Made by a program: the position numbers and the translations under genes. The notes beneath the pieces are model-generated. The model saw only the letters and a program-made list of their open reading frames with translations, had not been told where the DNA came from and ran no database searches. DNA of 64,000 bases from an uncultured Salinicoccus sp. (GTDB lineage: Bacteria > Bacillota > Bacilli > Staphylococcales > Salinicoccaceae). Below are positions 1 to 8,385 of the stretch, one piece after another (within the stretch, counting starts at the first letter, position 1; each line of letters begins with the position of its first letter). The stretch spans positions 358,842 to 422,841 of the forward strand of contig CANLWV010000001.1 in NCBI GenBank assembly GCA_947494965.1. The letters are read 5' to 3'.

Positions 1-3000
1 GCTTGCGACTGCACGAACACCGCCACTTGTGATGCTACTGACCATAGCGTTCATGCCTGAATTCGTTGCGGCGACCATCTGACTCATACCGGCACTCGTA
101 GCCTGAGACATCGCTTGCATGCTGTTCGTGCCAGCCATTTGCATCTGTCTGTAACTCTGTGTGGCTGCTTTATTCATGCTGGATGTTTCGGATGTACCTG
201 TGCTGCTGATGTCGGCAAAGTTGCTGTTTGAATTACTGAGGAGACTGTCGAGTTCAGACATGGAGCCACTACTCATTCCTTCAAACTCACTTAGCACATC
301 ACTACTCAATCCGGCCGTTTCACTGCTGCCGGTGCTTGCCAGACTTTCGAAGTCACCACTCATAATTGCATCCATGTTCTCTGTCTCTGCTGTGGAGCCG
401 CTGGACATTTCTTGAATGGCCGCTGTAAAGTCACTGCTCAAGCCAGAGGCTTCTGTTGAGCCTGTACTGTGGAGGCTCTCCATGTCTGCAGAACCCATCT
501 GATTCATGGCGCTGATGTCCTGCGTCGCATGGTCACGCATGTAGCCTGTTTCGCTGGTGACACCCGTATTGAGTGCTGCCGTGTTCGTAGTACCGGACGC
601 TAGTAGACTCTCAAAGTCGAATGCCGAGTTGCTCGCCATCGTACTTGTATTGGCGTTGACGCCCGATGCCATGCCACTTGTGTTGCTTGTCGCATTGGCA
701 CTCATTGTGCTTGTGTTCGTGCTGACGCTGTTGGCCATCTCAGATGTTTTGGCACTTGTGTCACTGCTTGCAAGACCCAGCGTATCGCCGATGAATCCGA
801 ACACTTTTCCGACCGTTTCTCCGATGGCGCCAAGCACCGTACTGACGGTTTCTCCGATAGAGCCGAATATTTCTTCAGTCGTTGCTTTGATGCCTTCCCA
901 TGCTGCTGTCCATTGACCAGTCACCACATTAATAAAGAGCTCAATGATGCCAAGTATCAACGTCACTGCAATTTGCACGACGTTTGAGATCAACGCCCAA
1001 GCGACTTCGAAAGCACCTGTGATGACATGCAGTCCGGCTGTTACAACGGCAATGATGCCACCGAGGACGCCCCCGATGATTGTAAGTACTGCAGGGAATA
1101 CTACGCTCGTAATCTGCATAATCTGCTCACTGTTGTTGCTCCAAAACTCGCGAACTTTTCCGAAGATGCTTGAAACAGTATTCCAGATAGCACCAACTAC
1201 TGTGGAGATAAGGCCCCAAACGGCCTCCCACACCATGCTGGCGACTGCGATAATGGTTTCATGATTTGCTTGCCAGAATGTAACAACCGCACCAACAATG
1301 GTTGAGACGATGTTATATATCGCTGTGACCACTGTAACGATCGTATTGAGTATGATGTCCCACACTCGCATTGCCACATTGACAATTGTTTCATGGTTAT
1401 TCGTCCAGAAGTTCGCAACTGCAGTAATGACTGTGGAGACGATATCCAAAATAAAGCCAAGCACTGTGAAAATGGTGTTTTTAATGAAATTCCAAGCGTT
1501 CACGATAACTGGTACCAGCGTGTCCATCACATACTGCACAACCGTCAGGACAGCGTTCCATACGCCTGTGACTATCGTTAGGATGTTCTGTTGATTCGCA
1601 TCCCACCAAGCGACCAGCATGCCCCATACGGACATAACAAAGTTACTCACTGCCGATATGGCATTGGAGATATGTGACTGTACCTGGTTCCAAACATTGA
1701 CGACCCGGTTCCGGAATTCTTCGTTGGTCTGCCATAGCCACATAAATGAACCGACAAGTAATCCGATGATCGAAATTACTGCCGCGACTTTAAGACTGAT
1801 AAAGGCCATCACCTTACCGACTGCTTGCACTGCATGATAGACCGCAAATGCTGCTGGTACTACCATCATTAATACTCCGGCTAATGTGGTAACTACACCG
1901 ATAATCATACCGACTACCGGATGATTTGCCAGCAACTCTTTCGTAAACTTAAATATCTCATTCGCTACGTTAAGCACGGCTTCTCCAAGTGGCGCCATGG
2001 CAATACCGAGATTGACTAGAGTTCCGATGATGTTACCGATTAAATCAATCACAACCGGCCCGGTCCGCTCAATGTACTCGACGAAGTTTTGGAATGCCCT
2101 GTTATTGGATAACTCAGCCGCCCATTCTCTAAAGCGTTGTGTCATGCGCTCCAATCCATCGAATACATGACTACTGTTTGCACCAAAAGCCGCGAATAAG
2201 TCAATGATGCCGAGGAATGTATTGCCGAAGATGCGTCCGATTTTCGGCATATTCTCCATGACATAATTGGTGAAGTCATGGAAGCCATTGGTTTCGGCCA
2301 TTTTAGCGGCCCAGTTTGCAAACTGTTCACCTAGATTATTGAACCCTTGCGCAACCCAATCAATCAACGGCATAGCGGCATTCATCATATCAATTAAGCC
2401 CTTGCCGAATTGCCCAGCTGCGCGCATGATATTCTCAAATACTCGAATGCCTGTTGAATTCAAGTTATCGAAGAACCGCGTCATCGTTGGTGATTTGTCT
2501 AGGAAGTTTTGCAACTCCTTTGACATGCCAGAGATGGAATCGACCACCCCATCAATGAATGGGCGCATCTGCTGCAATGCACTGTTAGCACCGTTAATCG
2601 CATTCGACATGATGTCAAAAGTCGCATTCATGTGTGCATCGACTATATCGCTCCATGTGGACTTAATGCCATCTAATGCTGATGTAAATCGCTTCGATGC
2701 CTCTGTTGCCCTGAATGCCTCATCGTTGTATCGTTTGAGCACTGTAGCGACAATGCCACCAAAAGCCAGACCGCCTGCGCCTGCAATTGCGAACGCTCCA
2801 ACCAGCGCCAGGAGGCCACCCGTGACAGTACCAAGCGCAACGCCCAGTGCCATAACGGCCGAGGTCAATCCGGCTATGATTGGAATGCCTGCTGTCAGTG
2901 ATGCGAACAATGCACCTTTAAACACGTTGGCCATGACTGTGCCCATTGTTCTTATATTCGTCGCCAATTCGCCCATATCTTTATTGAATGGATCGGTGAA

Positions 3001-3267
3001 ATTTGTTTTAATGCCATGGTATGCACGTTTTAACAGACCCTTATCTACATCTACCTTTATTTCTTTTTCAATATCATTTGCTGAAAAGCGTCGCGCTAGT
3101 GCTTCCGCTCTCAGAAGGCCACGACGGAACTTGGAGATGTTCGCATCGACCTCCGTATTCAGTTCATCCGGCACTTTATTCGCCTGGGCTGCCGCTTTAT
3201 TGATGTTCCGCTCAAAGTTACGAATGTTCGCATATATGCGCGCTACAAAACTCTGCACATCATCCAT
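1..3267 (-). CDS. Phage tail tape measure protein, C-terminus cut by window edge
   Basis: An uninterrupted frame of 1089 codons runs leftward from the ATG at 3267 (preceded by an AGGGGTG ribosome-binding site) off the window. Tape measure proteins set tail length and are ejected ahead of the DNA. The N-terminus is charged and helical. A long Gly/Ala-rich hydrophobic stretch lies near residues 118 to 175, as expected for a TP901-type tape measure. Between about residues 555 and 710 a unit of the form FW..N.E.I..V...VW recurs four times. From about residue 835 the chain becomes a Ser/Thr/Met-rich low-complexity tail with repeated TS..(S/T)M units. It follows the tail chaperone pair directly, which is the usual place. 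Family assignment is secure; the full length cannot be seen. Confidence 0.93.
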   Translation of the reverse strand, partial: MDDVQSFVARIYANIRNFERNINKAAAQANKVPDELNTEVDANISKFRRGLLRAEALARRFSANDIEKEIKVDVDKGLLKRAYHGIKTNFTDPFNKDMGELATNIRTMGTVMANVFKGALFASLTAGIPIIAGLTSAVMALGVALGTVTGGLLALVGAFAIAGAGGLAFGGIVATVLKRYNDEAFRATEASKRFTSALDGIKSTWSDIVDAHMNATFDIMSNAINGANSALQQMRPFIDGVVDSISGMSKELQNFLDKSPTMTRFFDNLNSTGIRVFENIMRAAGQFGKGLIDMMNAAMPLIDWVAQGFNNLGEQFANWAAKMAETNGFHDFTNYVMENMPKIGRIFGNTFLGIIDLFAAFGANSSHVFDGLERMTQRFREWAAELSNNRAFQNFVEYIERTGPVVIDLIGNIIGTLVNLGIAMAPLGEAVLNVANEIFKFTKELLANHPVVGMIIGVVTTLAGVLMMVVPAAFAVYHAVQAVGKVMAFISLKVAAVISIIGLLVGSFMWLWQTNEEFRNRVVNVWNQVQSHISNAISAVSNFVMSVWGMLVAWWDANQQNILTIVTGVWNAVLTVVQYVMDTLVPVIVNAWNFIKNTIFTVLGFILDIVSTVITAVANFWTNNHETIVNVAMRVWDIILNTIVTVVTAIYNIVSTIVGAVVTFWQANHETIIAVASMVWEAVWGLISTVVGAIWNTVSSIFGKVREFWSNNSEQIMQITSVVFPAVLTIIGGVLGGIIAVVTAGLHVITGAFEVAWALISNVVQIAVTLILGIIELFINVVTGQWTAAWEGIKATTEEIFGSIGETVSTVLGAIGETVGKVFGFIGDTLGLASSDTSAKTSEMANSVSTNTSTMSANATSNTSGMASGVNANTSTMASNSAFDFESLLASGTTNTAALNTGVTSETGYMRDHATQDISAMNQMGSADMESLHSTGSTEASGLSSDFTAAIQEMSSGSTAETENMDAIMSGDFESLASTGSSETAGLSSDVLSEFEGMSSGSMSELDSLLSNSNSNFADISSTGTSETSSMNKAATQSYRQMQMAGTNSMQAMSQATSAGMSQMVAATNSGMNAMVSSITSGGVRAVAS

Positions 3268-3284
3268 CTGCTCACCCCTTTTAT

Positions 3285-3797
3285 TTATCTATTTTTATTG
3301 ACTGTTTTGAGCCATTCGTCCATTTCTGCAACTTGCTTTTTGCGGATATGTTTGCGTCTATGCTTATCCACCCACTTCTCGTACTTAACCTGTTCCTTGT
3401 CTTTATCGATGAGCTCACGTTGTTCTTCAATGTAGCGCTTCTGCGGCTTCACATTGGCGCCGTTGTTCATCCGAGCCATTGCATTGGCAGTGAATAAGCC
3501 GTCCTCCAGAGAGTCCAGTCGGCGGTGTCTGGCGCCTTTAATTAAATTGCGCCAATACCGGGGTGTCATCTGCCATATTTCACGCTCCGGGATGTAGCCA
3601 AGCATTCGCTGAGTGGTTGCAAAGACGTAATCCATATCAATTACTTCATTGCTTCTGCTTCCTTCGCTGGATCCATCACTGCTTCGTACATGTCCACGAG
3701 AGACTGAGCGCTCTCCTTGGCCGCCTCTTTCGCTTCTTCCTTCGTCTGGCCATCTTCCGGCTTCGCTTGTTTGTAACTCTGCCTCACGTTCAGCCAA
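3285..3797 (-). CDS. Tail assembly chaperone, downstream frame (gpGT-like extension)
   Basis: This frame overlaps the end of the upstream chaperone gene in the -1 register and remains open far back into it. The protein-like part begins about where the upstream gene stops (near 3640), with YVFATTQRMLGY and a basic PRYWRNLIKGARHRR segment, then a highly charged helical C-terminus. In many siphoviruses such a frame is made only as a fusion to the upstream product through programmed ribosomal frameshifting, giving the gpG/gpGT pair that coats the tape measure protein during tail assembly. The apparent TTG start at 3797 lies inside the other gene and is probably not used. Independent initiation at the ATG near 3634 is the alternative. 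Confidence 0.75.
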   Translation of the reverse strand: MAEREAELQTSEAGRWPDEGRSERGGQGERSVSRGHVRSSDGSSEGSRSNEVIDMDYVFATTQRMLGYIPEREIWQMTPRYWRNLIKGARHRRLDSLEDGLFTANAMARMNNGANVKPQKRYIEEQRELIDKDKEQVKYEKWVDKHRRKHIRKKQVAEMDEWLKTVNKNR

Positions 3798-4141
3798 AAC
3801 CCCCTGATTTCTTGTTTGAAATATCCTGAGCCTTCCAGAACTTCGATGGCGCCACGAATCAGTTCGATTGTGTCCTCTTTCTCATCGATGACTTCGGCAA
3901 GCGCCTTCTGGATGTCGGATTTCTTGAAACGTGTTACATGTGCCGTGGCGCAGTCCCAGAAGTTCAGCAGTGCATCAGTACGGCGTTGCACCAAACCGAG
4001 ATAAATGGCATTGATACCGGGCGTTTCGTTGCCGTCCTTGTCTTTCGTCGCATATTCTTTGGCACGCTCTCCGAAAAGGAATGAGCCCTTCGCTTCTACC
4101 TGTTGATCTTTGATTACAAGTTCTTTAATGGATTCAGTCAT
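3641..4141 (-). CDS. Tail assembly chaperone gpG-like protein
   Basis: This 166-residue acidic, helical protein lies between the major tail protein and the tape measure gene, the position of the gpG-type chaperone. Such proteins bind the tape measure protein before the tail tube polymerises and are absent from the virion. The start ATG at 4141 has a usable AAGGAGC ribosome-binding site. The C-terminus is Ala/Glu/Lys-rich (KEEAKEAAKESAQ). Its last 150 bases overlap the downstream frame in the -1 register, the arrangement expected of a frameshift pair. Function is inferred from position and architecture, as sequence conservation in this family is low. Confidence 0.8.
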   Translation of the reverse strand: MTESIKELVIKDQQVEAKGSFLFGERAKEYATKDKDGNETPGINAIYLGLVQRRTDALLNFWDCATAHVTRFKKSDIQKALAEVIDEKEDTIELIRGAIEVLEGSGYFKQEIRGFWLNVRQSYKQAKPEDGQTKEEAKEAAKESAQSLVDMYEAVMDPAKEAEAMK

Positions 4142-4210
4142 AATGTAATTGCTCCTTTATAGATAAAATAGATAAATAAAAAGGACGAGCGATTGCCCGT
4201 CCGATCATTC

Positions 4211-4753
4211 TTATTGTCCTACTGGGGTATTGTCTCTGTTCTCCAGAGAGCCTGTGTACTCCCCTGGTGCTTCGAAGTCTATTGCAGCCGTTGATGGATT
4301 CAGTACCACGTCCGGCAGTTTAGGCAGTGCGCCTTTTGCTGTTTCAACTTTAATGGCCAATGTGTGCTCGATTGTATCTTCTTCATCGTCGAATGACTTG
4401 CTGATTTCAGATACAACAGAGTAGCCGAATACGGCATCGTGGCCGTCTACTTGCGCCGCATCAATGGTCACTTCTTTAACGCGTTTGTCGATGAGCCATA
4501 TCTTAATCTGCTCTTTATTTCGGATGGCGTCATCTAAGGCTTCTTGCCCTACGTCGCCTTCTACACGATTGGCAGTGAATGTGACTTCTTCAGCATGTGC
4601 GCCGTAGTCACGATCTGTTTTACCGCCTCTGATTTTATCAACAATCTCATTTGTAATCGTGTGGCCGCCTTCTGTAATGTCGCCAACTACGATTCCTTCA
4701 GCGCCCAACTCTGAATTGGCAGGCTGTACCAGTACTGCATAATTGTTAGCCAT
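4211..4753 (-). CDS. Major tail tube protein
   Basis: This is a 180-residue, beta-rich acidic protein that resembles the phage major tail protein family of TP901-1 and staphylococcal siphoviruses (N-terminal MANNYAVLVQPAN, then GGKTDRDYGAHAEEVTF). It would polymerise around the tape measure to form the tail tube. Length and position between the tail terminator and the chaperone pair fit the family. Residues after about 150 (LNPSTAAIDFEAPGEY) look like a flexible C-terminal tail. It starts at 4753 behind a GGAGATGAG site and is separated from the next gene by about 70 bases. Confidence 0.88.
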   Translation of the reverse strand: MANNYAVLVQPANSELGAEGIVVGDITEGGHTITNEIVDKIRGGKTDRDYGAHAEEVTFTANRVEGDVGQEALDDAIRNKEQIKIWLIDKRVKEVTIDAAQVDGHDAVFGYSVVSEISKSFDDEEDTIEHTLAIKVETAKGALPKLPDVVLNPSTAAIDFEAPGEYTGSLENRDNTPVGQ

Positions 4754-4767
4754 TCATACTCATCTCC

Positions 4768-5187
4768 TTATTTTTCGTTTCTGTATAACACATGATGTCG
4801 GACTGTATAGACCAAGCGCAACACACCATGAGATGTGTACTGGTCAATGTCCGTCATCACCTGTTCGTTTGATAATCTGATTTTCTCCACTTCATAGTGC
4901 ACCATTGGAATCTTAATCCGTGTATAAAACTTCAACCACTTCATGAGCTCCCGACATTCTGGCTTACTGTCTGCATAGATGTGCATCTGTACGGCAATAT
5001 CTTCTTTCATCGATGTTGAAGTCACTTCTTCAGTCACATTCGTTTCACCGATGATGATATACGGTGTGACCAGATCCTTCTTCACACCATCCTGCACACT
5101 GTTCACTTTAGCCATCAGAGGCGACTGAAGGACCGTGTTAAATACGCCATTGTATAGTTCTTCGTGGGCACTAACCCAGTTCGACAT
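4768..5187 (-). CDS. Tail terminator/completion protein, DUF3168-like
   Basis: A 139-residue protein in the slot where siphoviruses carry the tail terminator (SPP1 gp17-like, DUF3168). Supporting pattern: an N-terminal helix (AHEELYNGVFNTVLQSP), a beta strand with TPYIIIGE, then alternating strands (AVQMHIYADSK) and a C-terminal strand (VLRLVYTVRHHV), which match the compact fold of this family. It would cap the tail tube and join it to the head. It sits directly upstream of the major tail gene, with a good AGGAGGTGGC site in front of the ATG at 5187. Confidence 0.8.
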   Translation of the reverse strand: MSNWVSAHEELYNGVFNTVLQSPLMAKVNSVQDGVKKDLVTPYIIIGETNVTEEVTSTSMKEDIAVQMHIYADSKPECRELMKWLKFYTRIKIPMVHYEVEKIRLSNEQVMTDIDQYTSHGVLRLVYTVRHHVLYRNEK

Positions 5188-5198
5188 TCAGCCACCTC

Positions 5199-5585
5199 CT
5201 AACTAAAGTAGTTGTTGAAGAATTTTCTCGCGACATCTATGGACGGATACCAGAATGGCTGGGCGACCATGCCATAAGTCGTGTACCACTTGCCGTCATC
5301 CCCTTTATAGGTCCACGGGATCTTCTTTGCTCTAGAGCCACCAGGGCCTGTAGCGTAGATGCCAGTCCCAAACTCCAGGAACACTGCCCAATACGCGCCA
5401 ACGCTGACTGATGCTTCCAGACCGCCGATGTCCGACTGTATCGAGTTTTTCGTCATACCAGTATCGACTGCTACACGACTGCTCGCTTCCATATCGAGTA
5501 TCAGAGCCGTTTCGCTGACGCCTTGCTCGACGACTTCGACGGTACGGTCACTGTATACCTGTAAGGCAGTCACAAGACCTTTCAT
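5199..5585 (-). CDS. HK97 gp10-like neck/head-tail joining protein
   Basis: This 128-residue protein shows the HK97-gp10 family pattern: an N-terminal helical part ending in EASSRVAVDTGMTKNSI, a strand segment (ASVSVGAYWAVFLEFGTG) and an aromatic C-terminus with QPFWYPSID. The VDTG...YA.FLEFGT motif is characteristic. Members act at the head-tail interface or in tail completion. Its start overlaps the end of the head-closure gene by four bases, so translation is probably coupled. Confidence 0.88.
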   Translation of the reverse strand: MKGLVTALQVYSDRTVEVVEQGVSETALILDMEASSRVAVDTGMTKNSIQSDIGGLEASVSVGAYWAVFLEFGTGIYATGPGGSRAKKIPWTYKGDDGKWYTTYGMVAQPFWYPSIDVARKFFNNYFS

Positions 5586-5917
5586 TCGCCCACCCCTTTC
5601 AGTGGAATCCGATTGACTTCATGCTGTCCACCCTGGTCTTCGACATCGCCGATGATTTCGTACTCTTTCCCATCATGCATGATGATGTCGGTGTGCTTGG
5701 GCTTCACCCTGTACGGTACATAGAGCGCACGTGTGAGCTGTTTCTGCATATTATGGAAGGTTAGCCTTTCAGATGTCGAGGGCGTGTCCATGAAGCCGTT
5801 AACCATAATCACCGTCTCCACGACTTCTTCCTTGAATGGATAGGAGCCAGATTGGATTGTCTTTCGAGTGATGATGCTGATCTCATGTGGGAACTCACTC
5901 ATGAACATGTGCGCCAC
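5582..5917 (-). CDS. Head closure / head-tail adaptor protein (SPP1 gp16-like)
   Basis: A protein of about 110 residues with the head-tail adaptor pattern: N-terminal strands (HEISIITRKT), a central VNGFMDTPSTSERL segment, then VPYRVKPKHTDIIMHDGKEYEI followed by a short C-terminal strand. This family closes the connector after DNA packaging. The GTG at 5917 gives the longest frame. The ATG at 5908 is a likelier start, because a GGGGTGG site stands six bases before it. It overlaps both neighbours, as is typical in a compact head-tail module. Confidence 0.85.
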   Translation of the reverse strand: MAHMFMSEFPHEISIITRKTIQSGSYPFKEEVVETVIMVNGFMDTPSTSERLTFHNMQKQLTRALYVPYRVKPKHTDIIMHDGKEYEIIGDVEDQGGQHEVNRIPLKGVGE

Positions 5918-6218
5918 CCCAATTCAGCTTACGCAGCGGCTTAATGATGGCGTTCAGCTTTTCATCAATGTCAGCATCATAGCTATAACTGACACTCCCC
6001 ATAGAACGACTAGAAATGCCCTGCTGTTGAATGAAATCCCGTGCGATGGACTTGGCAATGTATTGCTCCACCTTAAATGGCAGAGGCGGATTAAACGTCC
6101 GATTGCAATACTCTTCTGCCATGCCCTGATAGTGTGGGATAAGGGTTTCAATATCGCTGTCCTTTGAGGTGTCGGCCATATCCCACTTATTGATTGCTTT
6201 TACTTTCGTTGCATTCAT
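5895..6218 (-). CDS. Head-tail connector protein (gp6/gp15-like)
   Basis: A 107-residue helical protein in the position of the first head-tail connector (SPP1 gp15, HK97 gp6). It begins with a short segment containing LIPHYQGMAEEYCNRTF, which resembles the N-terminal helix of gp6-type connectors, followed by YIAKSIARDFIQQQG and a helical C-terminus. It would form the ring under the portal. Its end overlaps the head-closure gene by about 20 bases, and it starts at 6218 after a GGAGGTGC site. Confidence 0.82.
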   Translation of the reverse strand: MNATKVKAINKWDMADTSKDSDIETLIPHYQGMAEEYCNRTFNPPLPFKVEQYIAKSIARDFIQQQGISSRSMGSVSYSYDADIDEKLNAIIKPLRKLNWGGAHVHE

Positions 6219-6250
6219 TTACTGCACCTCCTAATTAAAAAGAGAGCCTA

Positions 6251-7198
6251 CTAAGGAGTAGGCTCTACTGGTGCGTGTACATCTTCGCCATCAAGTTTTT
6301 GTGTCGGTTTCGTACCGCCAAGTGTAAAGATCTTGTTTTGTAGATGCTTAGGTACAAATGCGCCAGTGTAAAGCAGTTGTTGTACAGTCTCTCCAAAACG
6401 ACCAGCTTGCTTCTCGATAACTTGCGTTGCATCTACTTGCAGTGGCGAAGCCAGTACTTCACCGACTGTCGCAATGGCTTGAACGCCTTGCATGAAACTG
6501 GAAGGCACTTTCACAACGATAAATCCGTCGAGTTCACCTTGCACACCCTTGCCGAGCACTTGTTGTTTCGTGTCGCCCTGTGGCAATCCTACGACATATT
6601 GTTTTATGCCTTTGTAAAATGTTGGAGTGACGAACAATACGCGGCTACCTTCTGGCGCACCGGCTTCGTCAAGCTCTACTGATACATCAAGCACGGCGTT
6701 GTATTGCGCATCTTTGCCTGTGCCTACAGAGATGTGTTTGTTGTAATTCTTAGCCATTGTTTTGAAGCGCAAGTCGTCCAAATATGGTGCGACTACTTCC
6801 GCCGACTGCCTTGCTACGACATACTCCACATCAATATTACCTTCTGTATCTCGCTTATCCAGACGATCAACATAACGGCCCCAGAATTTCTCTTGGTCAA
6901 GAAAGTATTCCGTTTCTTCGATCTTCACATTATCAATGCTGTTCGGTGCTTCACGGTTGTAGTCTTTCAAGCTCGCTGTGTCGCCTTTCATGACAGTGAA
7001 TGAGCGCCCTTGCATGTATATTGCATCATTGTTTATGACTGCAGGGGTAGAATAAGACTTTGCTTTCGTCACTTTCTCGACGATTCCGAGGTGCTTATTT
7101 TTCATCTTAGTGTCTCCCGGCTTAACCGGGGTCGAGAAGTGCTGGATGTTCAGTTTGAGTGAATTTGTTTTAAGTGCTGCATACTTACGGTTTTTCAT
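6251..7198 (-). CDS. Major capsid protein
   Basis: A 315-residue protein following the scaffold gene, as the major head protein does in SPP1-like and staphylococcal phages. The N-terminal segment LKLNIQHFST is typical of phage major capsid proteins of this group. The central part carries a DNVKIEETEYFLDQEKFWGR region and a later LFVTPTFYKGIK segment, consistent with the HK97-fold axial domain. There is an acidic, Pro-rich C-terminal tail. I see no protease gene nearby, so a scaffold-dependent, non-proteolytic assembly is likely. The start at 7198 has a GGAGATG site. Confidence 0.9.
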   Translation of the reverse strand: MKNRKYAALKTNSLKLNIQHFSTPVKPGDTKMKNKHLGIVEKVTKAKSYSTPAVINNDAIYMQGRSFTVMKGDTASLKDYNREAPNSIDNVKIEETEYFLDQEKFWGRYVDRLDKRDTEGNIDVEYVVARQSAEVVAPYLDDLRFKTMAKNYNKHISVGTGKDAQYNAVLDVSVELDEAGAPEGSRVLFVTPTFYKGIKQYVVGLPQGDTKQQVLGKGVQGELDGFIVVKVPSSFMQGVQAIATVGEVLASPLQVDATQVIEKQAGRFGETVQQLLYTGAFVPKHLQNKIFTLGGTKPTQKLDGEDVHAPVEPTP

Positions 7199-7218
7199 TA
7201 ATGATCATCTCCATTTTT

Positions 7219-7764
7219 TTATTCTAGGAATTCCATCCAACTTTCCTTGTCTTGTGCTGGTGGTTCGTCTCCTTCACCAGGTGTTCTACCTGTCTTCTTC
7301 TGCGACTGGAACAGATACGGCTTACTTTCGCGCAAGGCCGTCACCTTATCATCCAGCCCTTTTACAGTCTCGCCGTCTTCGTCGAGTTCCAACCCTTCTT
7401 TATCGAGTAGTGCAAGTACGTCATTGGCATCGTTTGCATCTTTAGCAACAGCGAGTTTGATTGCACTATTCAGTTGAGACTTACTGTATTTCTCAGACCA
7501 GTTCTGATTTTCGGTTTGAAGATCCTGAATCTGTTGCTGCAGTTCGCTATCATCCTCGACCGAATTTTTCAGCGTTTCAATCTGACCGTCGCGTTCTTCA
7601 ATTTGGTCCTGCAGATCTTGGATTTCCTGATTCTTATCATTCAGACGAGAACGCGGCACCATGCCTTCTTTCGCTTCGTCGAGCGCATCATTTAACTGAG
7701 TCTCAACCTGTTCCTGCGTCAATTCACCATTTGCTAGTTTCTCCAGTAGTTCTTTGATATTCAT
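7219..7764 (-). CDS. Phage scaffolding protein
   Basis: This 181-residue, strongly acidic protein is mostly coiled coil between residues 40 and 100 (EIQDLQDQIEERDGQIETL, ELQQQIQDLQTENQNW). A conserved-looking AIKLAVAKDANDANDVLALL segment follows, then a disordered Pro/Gly tail. This is the architecture of phage scaffolds of the minor structural gp20 / DUF4355 type, which guide procapsid assembly and then leave the particle. It lies immediately before the capsid gene. Start at 7764 with a GGAGACGAA site. Confidence 0.9.
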   Translation of the reverse strand: MNIKELLEKLANGELTQEQVETQLNDALDEAKEGMVPRSRLNDKNQEIQDLQDQIEERDGQIETLKNSVEDDSELQQQIQDLQTENQNWSEKYSKSQLNSAIKLAVAKDANDANDVLALLDKEGLELDEDGETVKGLDDKVTALRESKPYLFQSQKKTGRTPGEGDEPPAQDKESWMEFLE

Positions 7765-7996
7765 TTATATTCGTCTCCTTATTTCGTTTTTTACGTGTCA
7801 CGACACGATAAGTTGTTGACTGCATTTTTACGTCTTGGAGCCTATTGGACGCATCAAAAAAAAACAGTTTTACGACGTATTCAGGTCGGCAATACACATA
7901 TAGTGTTGAGATAATAGAAGCAGTAGCAATGTCTTTATACTCTGATTGCTGCCATCCAAGAGTGGTCAATGTATGACCATCAAGATATTGGATCAC
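7724..7996 (-). CDS. Small hypothetical phage protein, GTG start
   Basis: A 90-codon frame overlaps the start of the scaffold gene by 41 bases. A GTG start at 7996 coincides with the end of a strong GGAGGTG motif, so the ribosome-binding site and start are unusually close; this weakens the call. The predicted product is basic towards the C-terminus (RVVTRKKRNKET) and contains a run of three Phe encoded by a nine-T tract. I recognise no family. It may be a real small protein of the head module, or a frame that is open by chance. Confidence 0.35.
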   Translation of the reverse strand: MIQYLDGHTLTTLGWQQSEYKDIATASIISTLYVYCRPEYVVKLFFFDASNRLQDVKMQSTTYRVVTRKKRNKETNINEYQRTTGETSKW

Positions 7997-8013
7997 CTCC
8001 GACTATGAGTTGA

Positions 8014-8172
8014 TTACTTCTTTGATAAAGCATCACCCCTTTCATGAGGTTCATTGACACCTTTCCGATTCGCCTTCTTTAGTTCTTTCGCAATATCAGC
8101 AGTGTTCTTCTCAATGGCTTGCAGCAACCTAAAGATTTTAGTTAAAACGCCGCCGTATTCACTACGCATCAT
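8014..8172 (-). CDS. Small phage protein of 52 residues
   Basis: An ATG at 8172 (a second ATG follows at once) behind an AAGGGG site opens a frame of 52 residues ending at a TAA at 8014. The product is amphipathic and basic (LTKIFRLLQAIEKNTADIAKEL, then KKANRKG). It lies between a two-helix membrane protein and the scaffold gene in the same orientation. No family recognised; the good ribosome-binding site and helix-like composition are the evidence. Confidence 0.55.
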   Translation of the reverse strand: MMRSEYGGVLTKIFRLLQAIEKNTADIAKELKKANRKGVNEPHERGDALSKK

Positions 8173-8182
8173 AATCATCCCC

Positions 8183-8380
8183 TTAGAATCTTCTTGAATT
8201 GCGCTCTTTCTTCCACAGCTTTATCTCACGAATAGTCAACAAGATGATCACTACTGTGAACGCAGCATATGCTGTGCCTCTAACAGGGTCTCTCGTGCCG
8301 AAATGTGCAATGGAGAAAAGAATTGATGTTAAACCAAAGAATACGGATATGGCTATGTTTAACCCCTTAACACTTCCCAT
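8183..8380 (-). CDS. Small two-helix membrane protein
   Basis: A 65-residue protein with two hydrophobic segments, about residues 7 to 27 (LNIAISVFFGLTSILFSIAHF) and 37 to 51 (AAFTVVIILLTIREI), and a basic C-terminus (KLWKKERNSRRF). A strong AGGAGG stands nine bases before the ATG. It is in the leftward head-gene operon between the minor head protein and the scaffold. Function unknown; a role in the host membrane or in superinfection is possible, but nothing here shows it. Confidence 0.65.
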   Translation of the reverse strand: MGSVKGLNIAISVFFGLTSILFSIAHFGTRDPVRGTAYAAFTVVIILLTIREIKLWKKERNSRRF

Positions 8381-8385
8381 GCTGA

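Noticed and set aside
557..916. Plus-strand frame of Val/Leu/Ser-rich composition
   Set aside because: Mirror image of the Ser/Thr/Met-rich tail of the tape measure protein; not a membrane protein gene.
2267..3301. 344-codon plus-strand open frame
   Set aside because: It is the shadow of the tape measure gene on the other strand; Ala/Ser/Pro-rich translation without recognisable domains and no ribosome-binding context.
3791..3799. GGGGGTTTT run as slippery site for the tail chaperone frameshift
   Set aside because: In the gpG frame the codons are GGG TTT, the wrong phase for tandem -1 slippage, and the site is far upstream of the gpG stop.
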